From: Lutispora sp. | GTDB taxonomy: Bacteria; Bacillota; Clostridia; Lutisporales; Lutisporaceae | Direction: 5' to 3' | NCBI GenBank assembly: GCA_028709965.1 | Contig: JAQUTA010000002.1 | Location: 18,622 to 82,621 of the forward strand | DNA length: 64,000 nt | Shown: one piece after another, positions 49,863-59,510 of the stretch | Numbering within the stretch: the stretch's first letter is position 1 | How the letters are laid out: the number at the start of each line of letters is the position of its first letter | The notes under the pieces: generated by a model | Told to the model about the DNA's origin: nothing | The model's input: the letters and a program-made list of their open reading frames with translations, nothing else | The model's database searches: none | Translations under genes and position numbers: made by a program

Positions 49863-50354
49863 GTGATTAAATTGGATAAAAAAACAAATACATTAACAAG
49901 AGCAGCTATACTGCTCGCGGTAGCCTTGGTATTTCAATTTGTTAAGATGGGTCAGCTTATTACGGGTTCAGGCATAAACGCAGTACTCATAATAGCGACT
50001 CAGATATGTGGCTTGCCTTGGGCTGCAGCAATTGGAGCAATAACTCCCTTTATGTCTGTAGTTTTGGGAGTCAATCCCCCTGCATTGATTCCGGTGGTTC
50101 CATTTATTGTAGCCGGTAATATTTTATATGCAACTGCTTATTCTCTGTTAGAGAAACGAAGCAAGATTGCAGGAGTGGGTTTTGCAGCTTTGTTGAAATT
50201 TGGATTGCTATATTCTGCAGTAAACTATTTTGCAAACGTGAAACCGCCAATAAAGGTGGCGCTGAGCTTCCCTCAGCTGCTGACTGCTTTAATAGGTGGA
50301 GCTATAGCTCTTGTAATAATTCAGGTTTTGGAGAGAACCAATAAGGTTGAGTAA
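49863..50354 (+). CDS. Integral membrane protein, ECF transporter S-component-like
   Basis: LTRAAILLAVALVFQFVKMGQLITGSGINAVLIIATQICGLPWAAAIGAITPFMSVVLG; multi-TM. Confidence 0.6.
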   Translation: MIKLDKKTNTLTRAAILLAVALVFQFVKMGQLITGSGINAVLIIATQICGLPWAAAIGAITPFMSVVLGVNPPALIPVVPFIVAGNILYATAYSLLEKRSKIAGVGFAALLKFGLLYSAVNYFANVKPPIKVALSFPQLLTALIGGAIALVIIQVLERTNKVE

Positions 50355-50474
50355 TATTTATGAAATGTTGAACGAGCCTTCATTCAGTGTTAAATATTCC
50401 TTTAAGAAAGGATTAATCACTAGAACAGAATGACAATTAAGAATTGATTAAAATTGCTGACATTCCTTATATAG

Positions 50475-50530
50475 TAAAGATTAACTTTGCATTAACAAAT
50501 AGTGCAGGGTTAGTCTTTATTTTCTTGTTT
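50475..50530 (+). terminator. Candidate intrinsic terminator between the hydrogenase/ECF pair and the Fdh genes
   Basis: TAAAGATTAAC-TTTGCA...TGCAGG-GTTAGTCTTTA followed by TTTTCTTGTTT; imperfect stem. Confidence 0.45.
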
Positions 50531-50629
50531 ATTATTGACGATATTTTCACAATGAGTTATCATATAATTGCTGATAGTATTTACTAAATTTTTTGATTTT
50601 TACTATATTATTTTTTAGGGGGAGCTCGA

Positions 50630-51562
50630 ATGGAAATGATAAACTTGACTATTGATGGCATTCCGGTCAGAGTTGCTAAGGGTGCTACTGTTATGGAGGC
50701 TGCCAAAACCATTGGCATAGATATTCCGGCTCTATGTTATTTGAAGGATGTCAATGAAGTAGGTGCTTGTCGAATTTGTGTAGTTGAAGTAGAAAGAGCA
50801 AGGTCTCTTCAGGCTTCATGTGTTCTTCCCGCTGCTGAAGGCATGGTAGTGCATACAGAAAGTCCCAGTGTTATAGCAGCACGTAAAGAAATACTAAGAC
50901 TTATATTGGACAACCATCCCAATGATTGTTTAACCTGTGACAAAGCAGGAGAATGTAAACTTCAAGAGTATGCTTACAGATATGATGTTAAATTTAGAGA
51001 ACATGATGGAGATAGGAAAACAGCTAGAATAGACACATCAAACCCATACATTTATAGAGATGACAGTAAGTGTATTTTGTGTGGAAGATGCGTTAGCATA
51101 TGTGGTCAGATACAAGAAAGAAGTATATTAGGTTTTGGAAACAGAGGTTTTACTACCCATATAATTGCTGATAATGAAAAAGCATTAGGTGAATCAGCAT
51201 GTGTCTCTTGTGGAAGATGCATTAGTGTATGCCCAGTTGGAGCCCTTTTGGATAACAGGATTATTGGCAAGGCAAGAGCCTGGGAAGCACAGAAGGAAGA
51301 AGTAAAATGCAAAAGATGCGATTATGGCTGTGATTTTGAATTGTTGAAGAAAGATGATAAGGTAGTAGGTGTAAGGGCAAAAGCTCCGGGAGGTGGCAGA
51401 CCCTTGTGCTTGAAAGGGAAATTATCATTAGATCTTTTATATACAAATAGCCCATCAGCTCCTTTGATTAAAAAAGATGGAGAGTACACAGAAGTCACAT
51501 GGGCTGAAGCTCTAGAGATGGAAGATTTACTAAAGAAACTTGGACAGAGTAATAATTTATAA
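50630..51562 (+). CDS. NuoG/FdhA-like iron-sulfur protein lacking the molybdopterin catalytic domain
   Basis: 2Fe-2S + His-ligated + 2x4Fe-4S module, then CKRCDYGCDFELLKKDDKVVGV..LCLKGK (molybdopterin Fe4S4 domain); ends at EVTWAEALEMEDLLKKLGQSNNL. Confidence 0.85.
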   Translation: MEMINLTIDGIPVRVAKGATVMEAAKTIGIDIPALCYLKDVNEVGACRICVVEVERARSLQASCVLPAAEGMVVHTESPSVIAARKEILRLILDNHPNDCLTCDKAGECKLQEYAYRYDVKFREHDGDRKTARIDTSNPYIYRDDSKCILCGRCVSICGQIQERSILGFGNRGFTTHIIADNEKALGESACVSCGRCISVCPVGALLDNRIIGKARAWEAQKEEVKCKRCDYGCDFELLKKDDKVVGVRAKAPGGGRPLCLKGKLSLDLLYTNSPSAPLIKKDGEYTEVTWAEALEMEDLLKKLGQSNNL

Positions 51563-51596
51563 ATATATTTAATTTTACGTAAGGGAGGTAAGGTAA

Positions 51597-54275
51597 TTGG
51601 TGAATCTAACCATTAACGGGATTCAATTTCAGGCTGAAACTGGCTTGACCATTCTTCAGGCTGCCCGTACTCAAGGTATTTATATACCTACTTTATGTCA
51701 CGATGAAAGATTAGTAGCCCATGGAGCTTGTCGTATTTGCGTGGTAGAGGTAAAAGGTGCAAGAGCCCTTATGCCTTCATGCTCAACTCCCGCAGCAGAA
51801 GGTATGGTAATTGAAACCCAAAGCCCTACTGTGGTGGAAGCTCGTAAAGAAATATTGAGGCTCATGATTGAGAATCATCCTTTGGATTGCCTAACTTGTG
51901 AAAAGTCGGGGAATTGCACTCTGCAGAACTTATGCTATGAATATGATATTAAAGAAGGAGGCTTCAATGGGAAAAAGAAAAATTATCCCATTGATGACAG
52001 CAATCCTTTCTTCACATATGATCCCAACAAATGCATATTATGCGGCAGATGCGTTAGGGTAGATAATGAACTCCAATGCACAGGTGCAATAAACTTTATT
52101 GAAAGAGGCTTTAATACTCATGTTGGCGTTGCGGGGGATAGAGAATTTGATAATTCTGTCTGCGTTTCCTGCGGCAATTGCGTATCCGTATGTCCTGTAG
52201 GAGCTCTCATGCAAAAGCAACCTGAGAAATTCAGATATTGGGACATAGAAAAGGTTAGAACAACATGCTCTTATTGCGGCGTTGGCTGCCAAATGGATCT
52301 TTTAGTGAAAAATAATAAGGTAGTAGGGGTAGAACCCGTTGACATGGAACCCAATAATGGACTTCTTTGCGTAAAAGGTAAATTCGGCTATAAGTTCTTG
52401 AATCATCCAGACAGACTTAGAACTCCTCTGATCAGGAAAGATGGGGTGCTTAAGGAAGCAAGCTGGGATGAAGCTATGAATCTTATAGCATCAAAAATAA
52501 AAGATTTTAAGAAAGAAAGTGGACCTGAGGCTTTTGGAGCCTTATCCTCTGCTAGATGTACCAATGAGGAAAACTACCTCATGCAAAAATTATTCAGGGC
52601 GGTGATTGGCACTAATAATGTAGACCACTGTGCCCGTCTCTGACATTCCGCTACAGTTGCAGGTCTTGCAACTACATTTGGAAGCGGAGCCATGACTAAT
52701 GGAATTAATGAGCTTCTAGGCTCTGATGTAATACTTGTTATAGGTTCAAATACAACAGAAAACCATCCAGTTATAGGGTCGAAAATAAGACAGGCACTCA
52801 AATTAGGCACTAAGCTGATTGTTGCTGATCCAAGAAAGATTGAACTATCCAATGATGCAGATACCTATCTTCAGATCAGACCAGGCACCAACATTGCCCT
52901 TGTTAATGCAATGATGCATGTTATATTGAAGGAAGGCTTGGAGAACAAAGAGTTTATAAAAGAGAGAACAGAAAACTTTGAAAAGCTAGAAGATGCGGTC
53001 AAAGATTTCACTCCTGAGAAGGCCGCTGAAATTTGCGAAGTAGATCCGGAAGATATAAGAAAAGCTGCAAGATTATATGCCAAGGCAGAAAGAGGCAGCA
53101 TAGTATATTGCATGGGTATTACTCAGCATACCTCAGGCACTAATAATGTTATGAGCATGGCAAATCTTGCTATGCTATGCGGGCAGATAGGCCGTGAGTC
53201 TACTGGAGTCAATCCATTAAGAGGCCAGAATAATGTTCAGGGCGCTTGCGATATGGGAGCACTTCCCGGTACTTATACAGGCTATCAACCGGTAATTAAA
53301 CCAGAAGTAGCAGAAAAGTTTGCAAAGGCATGGGGAGTAGAAGAGCTTTCCTTAAAGGCTGGGCGAACTGTTTCTGATATGCTAAATGCAGCTGCTCATG
53401 GAGATATTAAGATGCTTTATATCATGGGAGAAAATCCAATGATATCTGATCCTGACTTAACCCATGTGAAGCATGCATTAGAACATACCGAATTTTTGGT
53501 AGTACAGGATATATTCCTTACTGAGACTGCAGAATTGGCAGATGTGGTACTTCCTGCCGCAGCTTTTGCGGAAAAGGACGGAACCTTCTCCAATACTGAA
53601 AGACGTGTTCAAAGGGTGAGAAAGGCTATAGATGCACCAGGTTTGGCAAAAGCAGACTGGGTGATCTTGATGGAGCTAATGAATAAACTTGGTTATAGCA
53701 AGACCTATAATAATCCTTCAGAAATATTTGAGGAGATTGCATCGTTGACACCTTCTTATGCAGGTATCGATTATGCAAGATTAGAAGAAAAAGGCATACA
53801 ATGGCCATGCCCCAACAAGGAACATCCTGGCACCTCATACCTTCACAAGGGTGTATTTGCCAGAGGAAAGGGTATGTTTATGGGCATAGATTATAAATAC
53901 CCGGCAGAGATGCCTGATGAAGAATACCCAATGACTCTTACCACCGGCAGAGTTCTGTATCAATATCATACAAGAACAATGACGGGCAAAGTAGAAGGTC
54001 TTAACAAGAAAGTTCCGGAAAGTTATGTAGAGATAAATCCGGATACAGCCTCTAAGCTAGGCATTGGCAATGGCGACAAGGTGAAGGTAAGCTCAAGAAG
54101 AGGAACCATAACAGTAAAGGCAAAAGTAAGCGATATAGTGGAAGAATCAGTAGTATTCATACCCTTCCACTTTGCTGAAGGCGCTGCCAATATGCTTACC
54201 AATGCAGCATTAGACCCAGGCTGCAAGATACCTGAATACAAGGTGTGCGCAGTAAATCTAGAAAAAGCAGTGTAA
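51597..54275 (+). CDS. fdhF: Formate dehydrogenase catalytic subunit, selenocysteine-containing (UGA at 52641-52643 decoded as Sec, codon 349)
   Basis: Track ORFs 51597-52643 and 52692-54275 are in the same frame (offset 1095 nt). Junction reads [29 protein letters not shown], matching the FdhF active site; C-terminal molybdopterin-binding domain intact. Confidence 0.95.
52641..52682 (+). promoter_or_regulatory. Bacterial SECIS-like hairpin following Sec UGA
   Basis: TGACATTCCGCTACAGTTGCAGGTCTTGCAACTACATTTGGA; GTTGCA-GGTCT-TGCAAC apical stem-loop, loop as in the E. coli fdhF SECIS. Confidence 0.85.
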
Positions 54276-54278
54276 TAC

Positions 54279-54304
54279 AAAAGGTGCTCAATCGAGCACC
54301 TTTT
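54279..54304. terminator. Bidirectional intrinsic terminator
   Basis: AAAAGGTGCTCaatcGAGCACCTTTT between convergent genes. Confidence 0.9.
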
Positions 54305-54308
54305 GTTA

Positions 54309-54809
54309 TTAGCCTCCCCAAGGAAGGGTCATGTATTCTTCCATAAGTCTGTTGTATTCATCTTTGAAAAGTTTTTCGTGTCCTAATTCCCAATTGGAAA
54401 GCATCGTAAAGAGCTTCTTCGCATCTTCATCTGTTGCCTTTTCGGCTGCATCCTTATAATATTCAGCAAAATCCTTTTCTATAAGATAAGCCATTCTCAT
54501 TATTGCCAAATCCGGCACATCGGATTGAGATAGAGACATTTCAATTTTTTCGCTGTCTTCTCTTTTAACAAACAAGTTTTCTTCTCTGTTTAAAATCTTT
54601 TCATCCAAAGGCTTAACAGACTTATTGTTTATGTAATAATCTACTTGTTCTTTCAAAAAATCGTAATGCTCCTGTTCTAATCCTGCTAATTTTTCAAATA
54701 AAGCTTTGCTCACTGGACTTGAAAATCTGCTAGCATTGTCTTCAAAAAATTTTTGACCTTCCTTTTCTCTATCCATGGCATATTTTAGGATATTTATGTA
54801 GTTTAACAT
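54309..54809 (-). CDS. Ferritin-like/rubrerythrin-type protein without rubredoxin domain
   Basis: AMDREKEGQKFFEDNA..LAGLEQEHYDFLKEQ..AYLIEKDFAEYYKDAAEKATDEDAKKLFTMLSNWELGHEKLF. Confidence 0.85.
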   Translation of the reverse strand: MLNYINILKYAMDREKEGQKFFEDNASRFSSPVSKALFEKLAGLEQEHYDFLKEQVDYYINNKSVKPLDEKILNREENLFVKREDSEKIEMSLSQSDVPDLAIMRMAYLIEKDFAEYYKDAAEKATDEDAKKLFTMLSNWELGHEKLFKDEYNRLMEEYMTLPWGG

Positions 54810-54912
54810 ATCAAAACCTCCTTGTGTTATTTTTTTAACTTAATTACATTGTAATAAAGATTTCACTATTGTACAATATGTTTAGAGTTAAATAATTTAT
54901 TTAGGTGATATT

Positions 54913-55560
54913 ATGGGTTTGATTGACACTGCAATAATTTTGGCTGGCGGCAATAGCAAGCGTATGGGTTTTGACAAACAATTCATAAGCATGGGGGACA
55001 TGAGCATTACTGAATACATTATAATAGCTCTAAAGCCTTTATTTTCTAATATAATACTTGTGACAAATAAACCTCAGGCTTATGATATGGGAGACGTTGA
55101 AATTGCAGAAGATTTGTATAGAGGTTATGGCCCACTGGGAGGCATACATGCCGGTCTTACCAAGTCTCAAAGTCAATATAACTATATAATTGCTTGCGAT
55201 ATGCCCTATATAAATAAGGATTATATACAATATATGACAAAAGCACTGACGAACAGTGACTATAAAGCGGAAGCTGTCATCACCAGATTTGGCGATTGGA
55301 TAGAGCCTTTCAATGCATTTTACAGCAAGGCCCTTATTCCCAAAATTGAAGCAAGCATTTTTATGGACAAAAAGAAAATCTCAGGCTTGCTGAACATGTC
55401 AGAAGTTCTATATGTAGAGGAAAATATTGCAAGAAGCTTCAGCCCTGACTGGAGTATGTTTATGAATCTAAATACAGAAAAGGACTTAATGTCTCTTAGG
55501 GCTTCAAAACAGGAGGGTTTATATGGAATTCACCAGAGAGATACTGCTAACAAGATATGA
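54913..55560 (+). CDS. mobA: Molybdenum cofactor guanylyltransferase
   Basis: IILAGGNSKRMGFDKQFISMG, GPLGGIHAGL, ACDMPYIN. Confidence 0.9.
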   Translation: MGLIDTAIILAGGNSKRMGFDKQFISMGDMSITEYIIIALKPLFSNIILVTNKPQAYDMGDVEIAEDLYRGYGPLGGIHAGLTKSQSQYNYIIACDMPYINKDYIQYMTKALTNSDYKAEAVITRFGDWIEPFNAFYSKALIPKIEASIFMDKKKISGLLNMSEVLYVEENIARSFSPDWSMFMNLNTEKDLMSLRASKQEGLYGIHQRDTANKI

Positions 55561-56308
55561 CAGAGGTATTGTTGAAGAAAAAGAGGACTTAGTGGTTAGA
55601 GAGTATCCATTGACCATATATTTAAATGATGAAGAATTGGTGACTCTTTTATGTTCACCAGCAGCCCTAGATTTTCTTGCCTTGGGCTTTTTGCTATCCG
55701 AAGGTATCATAAATAAAAAAGAAGAGATTAAATCAATGAAGATAGATGAGGCTAAAGGTGTGGCCTATGTCAAAACTACCATACCCAAGGATATGGCAAA
55801 GTATTTCATGGGAAAGAGGATGCTGACCACAGGTTGTGGAAGAGGCACCATATTTTATAATGTCCATGATTCCATGGCTTGTTCCCCTATTGAGGATAAC
55901 GTTAAGATCTCCTACACAAAAATTTTGTCTTTGATGAAGGAATTTTCTTCAAAGTCAGAGATATTTGAAAATACCGGTGGGGTTCACAGTGCAGCTTTAT
56001 CTCAAGGTGATGATATTATAATTTTTCATGAGGATGTGGGCAGACATAATGCTTTGGATAAGGTCCTGGGAGAAGGCTTCATGCAAGACATGAATTTTTC
56101 AGATAAGTTGCTTTTGACCAGTGGCAGAATATCTTCTGAGATGTTGACAAAGGCAGGTAAAAGAGGAATTTCAATAGTTGTATCTCGCTCAGCTCCAATG
56201 GACTTGGCATTAAAAATTGGACTGGAAATGAACATGACCATAATTGGTTTTGCTAGGGGTCAAAGGATGAATGTATACACCGGCAAAGAAAGAATCATTG
56301 ACATATAA
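55523..56308 (+). CDS. fdhD: Formate dehydrogenase accessory sulfurtransferase FdhD
   Basis: REYPLTIYLNDEELVTLLCSPAALDFLALGFLLSEGII, TTGCGRG, TGGVHSAAL, EDVGRHNALDKV. Confidence 0.95.
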   Translation: MEFTREILLTRYDRGIVEEKEDLVVREYPLTIYLNDEELVTLLCSPAALDFLALGFLLSEGIINKKEEIKSMKIDEAKGVAYVKTTIPKDMAKYFMGKRMLTTGCGRGTIFYNVHDSMACSPIEDNVKISYTKILSLMKEFSSKSEIFENTGGVHSAALSQGDDIIIFHEDVGRHNALDKVLGEGFMQDMNFSDKLLLTSGRISSEMLTKAGKRGISIVVSRSAPMDLALKIGLEMNMTIIGFARGQRMNVYTGKERIIDI

Positions 56309-56380
56309 GTGGCATTATATCCGCATTAATTTGATAATTAACAAACACTATAATGTAAAAAATTATACAAGGAGGTTTCT

Positions 56381-56914
56381 ATGTTAAACAAAATTTTAAA
56401 CCATAACAAGAAATTTGTAGAAGAGAGAAAAGCAGCGGGTTTGGATAAGCCTATAAGCGGCCATGCCCACCAAAACTTAATGGTATTTACCTGCATGGAT
56501 ACTAGACTTGTGGATTTGGTAGAGCCTGCCATGGGGTTTAAGAGAGGAGATATAAAAATCCTCAAAAATGCAGGCAATATTATCAGAGATGGCTGCGATG
56601 AAATAATAAGGTGCATAGCCGTAGGAACGGCTTTAATGGGGCTTTCTGAGGTATATGTAGTAGGGCATAAAGATTGTGGAATGGCCAAGCAGACTCCTGA
56701 GGCTATCAAAGAAAAAATGCTAGAGAGAGGCATTACACAAGAAATTTTGGATTCCATAGACATTCCCCAATGGTTTGGACTTTTGAAAGACGAAAGAGAG
56801 AATGTCCTAGAAGGAGTTCGAAAAATTAAAGAATCACCTTTTGTTCCAAAGGATATCAGCGTATACGGTCTTTTGATGGATCCAAATTCAGGGGAAATAG
56901 AGGTTCTTTGTTAA
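56381..56914 (+). CDS. Beta-class carbonic anhydrase
   Basis: TCMDTRLVDLVEPAMGFKRGDIKILKNAGN; VVGHKDCGM. Confidence 0.92.
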   Translation: MLNKILNHNKKFVEERKAAGLDKPISGHAHQNLMVFTCMDTRLVDLVEPAMGFKRGDIKILKNAGNIIRDGCDEIIRCIAVGTALMGLSEVYVVGHKDCGMAKQTPEAIKEKMLERGITQEILDSIDIPQWFGLLKDERENVLEGVRKIKESPFVPKDISVYGLLMDPNSGEIEVLC

Positions 56915-57022
56915 GCTACTTTGTTAAAAAAATGATGAAATACATAGACACATTGTGAAATAAATGCTAAAATAATCTTTGAAAGATATTATAATTATTT
57001 TATTTTCGAAAGGAGCATATTG

Positions 57023-57835
57023 ATGGAAAAGAGACTACTTACACCAAAGGAAATCGCTCAAGCTACTATTGATGCAGGCGCCGGCAAGGCAAAACTTTCA
57101 ATAATGCAAATGCTTATACTAGGCATGTTCGCAGGAGCTTTCATAGGCTTTGGCGGTCAAGGAGCAATCACGATCAGCCAGACTTATGCCAGCATTGATG
57201 TCGGAATGTCCAAGTTTTTATTTGCAGCAGCTTTTCCTGTAGGTTTGATGCTTGTTGTTATTTGCGGTGCAGAACTTTTCACCGGCAATAATTTGATGGT
57301 ATTAGGTTGCTTGAATTGCAATTATAAAGTAAAGGATCTTTTAAGAAACTGGGGTTTCGTGTACTTAGCAAATTTTATAGGTTCCGTAATATTGGCTTAT
57401 CTGGTTGCTAAAAGCGGCCTTATGACAGGAGCTGCAGCAGAAAAAGCCATAGGAATAGCAAATGCAAAGGTTGCCATACCCTTTGGAGCAGCTATAATAA
57501 GAGGAATACTTTGCAATATACTTGTTGTTTTGGCTGTATGGATGGCTACAGGTGCCAGAGACATAATCGGTAAGATATTCTCATGCTGGTTCCCAATCAT
57601 GCTTTTCGTCCTCTGTGGCTTTGAGCATAGCGTAGCTAATATGTACTTTGCACCTCTTGGAATGTTTTTAGGTGCTCCAATTAGCTGGGGTCAGATATGG
57701 ATGAACAATTTGATTCCAGTAACAATTGGAAACCTAATTGGCGGAGCCTTGATAGTGCCTCTATCATATTTCAATGCATATATAAAGACTCCCAAAATTG
57801 CAGCTACTGCTGAAAATAATGTGAAAAAAGCATAA
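57023..57835 (+). CDS. Formate/nitrite transporter family protein (FocA/FdhC)
   Basis: GMFAGAFIGFGGQGAITISQTYASID..AELFTGNNLMV..FEHSVANMYFAPLGMFLG. Confidence 0.94.
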   Translation: MEKRLLTPKEIAQATIDAGAGKAKLSIMQMLILGMFAGAFIGFGGQGAITISQTYASIDVGMSKFLFAAAFPVGLMLVVICGAELFTGNNLMVLGCLNCNYKVKDLLRNWGFVYLANFIGSVILAYLVAKSGLMTGAAAEKAIGIANAKVAIPFGAAIIRGILCNILVVLAVWMATGARDIIGKIFSCWFPIMLFVLCGFEHSVANMYFAPLGMFLGAPISWGQIWMNNLIPVTIGNLIGGALIVPLSYFNAYIKTPKIAATAENNVKKA

Positions 57836-57880
57836 AACCTTTGAAATAAATATAAATATATGTTATTTTAGATATAGTCA

Positions 57881-57979
57881 GATTTTCCGAGTTTAATTTT
57901 CTAAAGGTCAGCCCATGAAAATTAGACCGAAGGGTTCCGGTAGAAATACTGAAGCCTCCCGTATTTGGAAAGGAAAATT
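57881..57979 (+). ncRNA. Moco/Tuco-type riboswitch candidate 2
   Basis: GATTTTCCGAGTTT-[AATTTTC..GAAAATT]-AGACCGAAGGGTTCCGG..ACTGAAGCCTCCCGTATTTGGAAAGGAAAATTC; shares GCCTCCCGTRTTTGGAAAGGA core with candidate 1. Confidence 0.85.
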
Positions 57980-58002
57980 CAGATTCTATTAATTTAGAAT
58001 TG

Positions 58003-58037
58003 TAATGCAATCCTTTCGGGTTGCATTTATTTTTTTG
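58003..58037 (+). terminator. Intrinsic terminator (riboswitch 2 expression platform)
   Basis: AATGCAATCCTTTCGGGTTGCATTTATTTTTTT. Confidence 0.85.
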
Positions 58038-58064
58038 ACCCGATATGGGTGAAAGGTGATTTTC

Positions 58065-58760
58065 ATGGAATACTTTGCAGAAGCTTTTTCAAAAGCATTG
58101 AGTCTACTTTTCTCGCTGGATGGGGAATTGTATCGAATCATTTTCCTTACACTTAAAATATCTGCTGAAGCCTTAATAATCAGCAGTATCATTGGAATTC
58201 CTTTGGCTGCCATTCTTTTTATGAAAGATTTTACGGGTAAAGGTATAATATTGAATATTGTCAGTACTTTTATGGGCCTTCCTCCTGTAGTGGTGGGCTT
58301 ATTTGTGTACATTTTGCTTTCCAATCAGATGGGTTTATTTGGGTCATTTCGGCTACTGTTTACTCCTGTGGCAATGGTGATAGCTCAAGTAATATTGGCG
58401 TTACCTATTGTTATGGGACTTACCCATACTTCTCTCATATCCTTAGATGCTTTGGTGATAAAAACTTCCGTAACAATGGGAGCATCACCCTTTCAAATTT
58501 TCATTACTATTATGAGGGAAGCAAGATATGGAATAGGAACAGCGGTTATAACTGCCTTTGGCAGGCTTATGGCTGAGGTAGGGGCAGTTATGATGGTGGG
58601 AGGAAACGTTAGATATCAGACTAGGGTGATGACCACCGCCATAGCACTGCATAAAGGTATGGGGGAATTTCAGACAGCACTGGCTTTGGGAATTATACTT
58701 CTTTTGCTTTCCTTTATCATTAATTTTTTTCTTCAGTTTCTAAAAGGAAGGAGGGCTTAA
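58065..58760 (+). CDS. tupB: Tungstate ABC transporter permease
   Basis: VSTFMGLPPVVVGLFVYILLSNQMGLFG..MGASPFQIFITIMREARYGIGTAVITAFGRLMAEVGAVMMVGGN; next to TupC and TupA. Confidence 0.9.
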   Translation: MEYFAEAFSKALSLLFSLDGELYRIIFLTLKISAEALIISSIIGIPLAAILFMKDFTGKGIILNIVSTFMGLPPVVVGLFVYILLSNQMGLFGSFRLLFTPVAMVIAQVILALPIVMGLTHTSLISLDALVIKTSVTMGASPFQIFITIMREARYGIGTAVITAFGRLMAEVGAVMMVGGNVRYQTRVMTTAIALHKGMGEFQTALALGIILLLLSFIINFFLQFLKGRRA

Positions 58761-58761
58761 C

Positions 58762-59496
58762 TTGGTACAATACATATTTAAAGCAGAGAATTTGAAAAAA
58801 GATTATGCAGGCAAGACTGTATTAGACATCGAGAAAATGGAGATTGAGAGGGAAAAAATTACTGCAGTCATAGGACCCAGCGGGGCAGGTAAGAGTACGC
58901 TGCTCCACTTGCTAAACGGAATAGAAGCCCCTTCTTCTGGCGGCATATGGTTTGAAGATTTTAAGATTGGGGAAAAGCGGCTTTCTTTGGATATAAGGCG
59001 AAGCATGGTGATGGTATTTCAAAAGCCTTTGGTATTCACCACCACAGTGTATGAGAACTTAGCCTATGGGTTAAAGCTGCGTGGGATGAAAAAAGAACAA
59101 ATAAAGCAAAAAGTTGAGGAAATGCTAGATATTACTGGGCTAAAAGATAAAAAACATCAAAAAGCTAATACTCTATCTGGAGGGGAGGCTCAAAGAGTGG
59201 CTATTGGCAGGGCTATGATAGTAAGACCTAAAGTGCTTTTACTGGATGAGCCAACTGCTAATTTGGATCCTGCAAACATATCAATTATTGAGGAACTAGT
59301 AAAATTTGGCAAAAAAAATTATGGACTATCGGTTATAATAGTTACTCACAACATGTTTCAGGCAAAGAGGCTCTCCGATAACACAATTTTTATATTAAAT
59401 GGAAAGATTGTAGAGTATGAAACTACGGCAAATTTGTTTAATTGCCCCAAGAATGAAACAACCGGGGCTTTTATAAATGGAAAAATGATTTATTAA
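58762..59496 (+). CDS. tupC: Tungstate ABC transporter ATPase
   Basis: VIGPSGAGKSTLLHLLNGIEAPSSG, LSGGEAQRVAIGRAMIVRPKVLLLDEPTANLDP. Confidence 0.92.
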   Translation: MVQYIFKAENLKKDYAGKTVLDIEKMEIEREKITAVIGPSGAGKSTLLHLLNGIEAPSSGGIWFEDFKIGEKRLSLDIRRSMVMVFQKPLVFTTTVYENLAYGLKLRGMKKEQIKQKVEEMLDITGLKDKKHQKANTLSGGEAQRVAIGRAMIVRPKVLLLDEPTANLDPANISIIEELVKFGKKNYGLSVIIVTHNMFQAKRLSDNTIFILNGKIVEYETTANLFNCPKNETTGAFINGKMIY

Positions 59497-59510
59497 AGGA
59501 GATGGAAAAA

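Noticed and set aside
52641-52643. In-frame TGA that would make the formate dehydrogenase a pseudogene
   Set aside because: Context DHCARL-TGA-HS is the known Sec site of FdhF, with a SECIS-like hairpin and an intact downstream frame.
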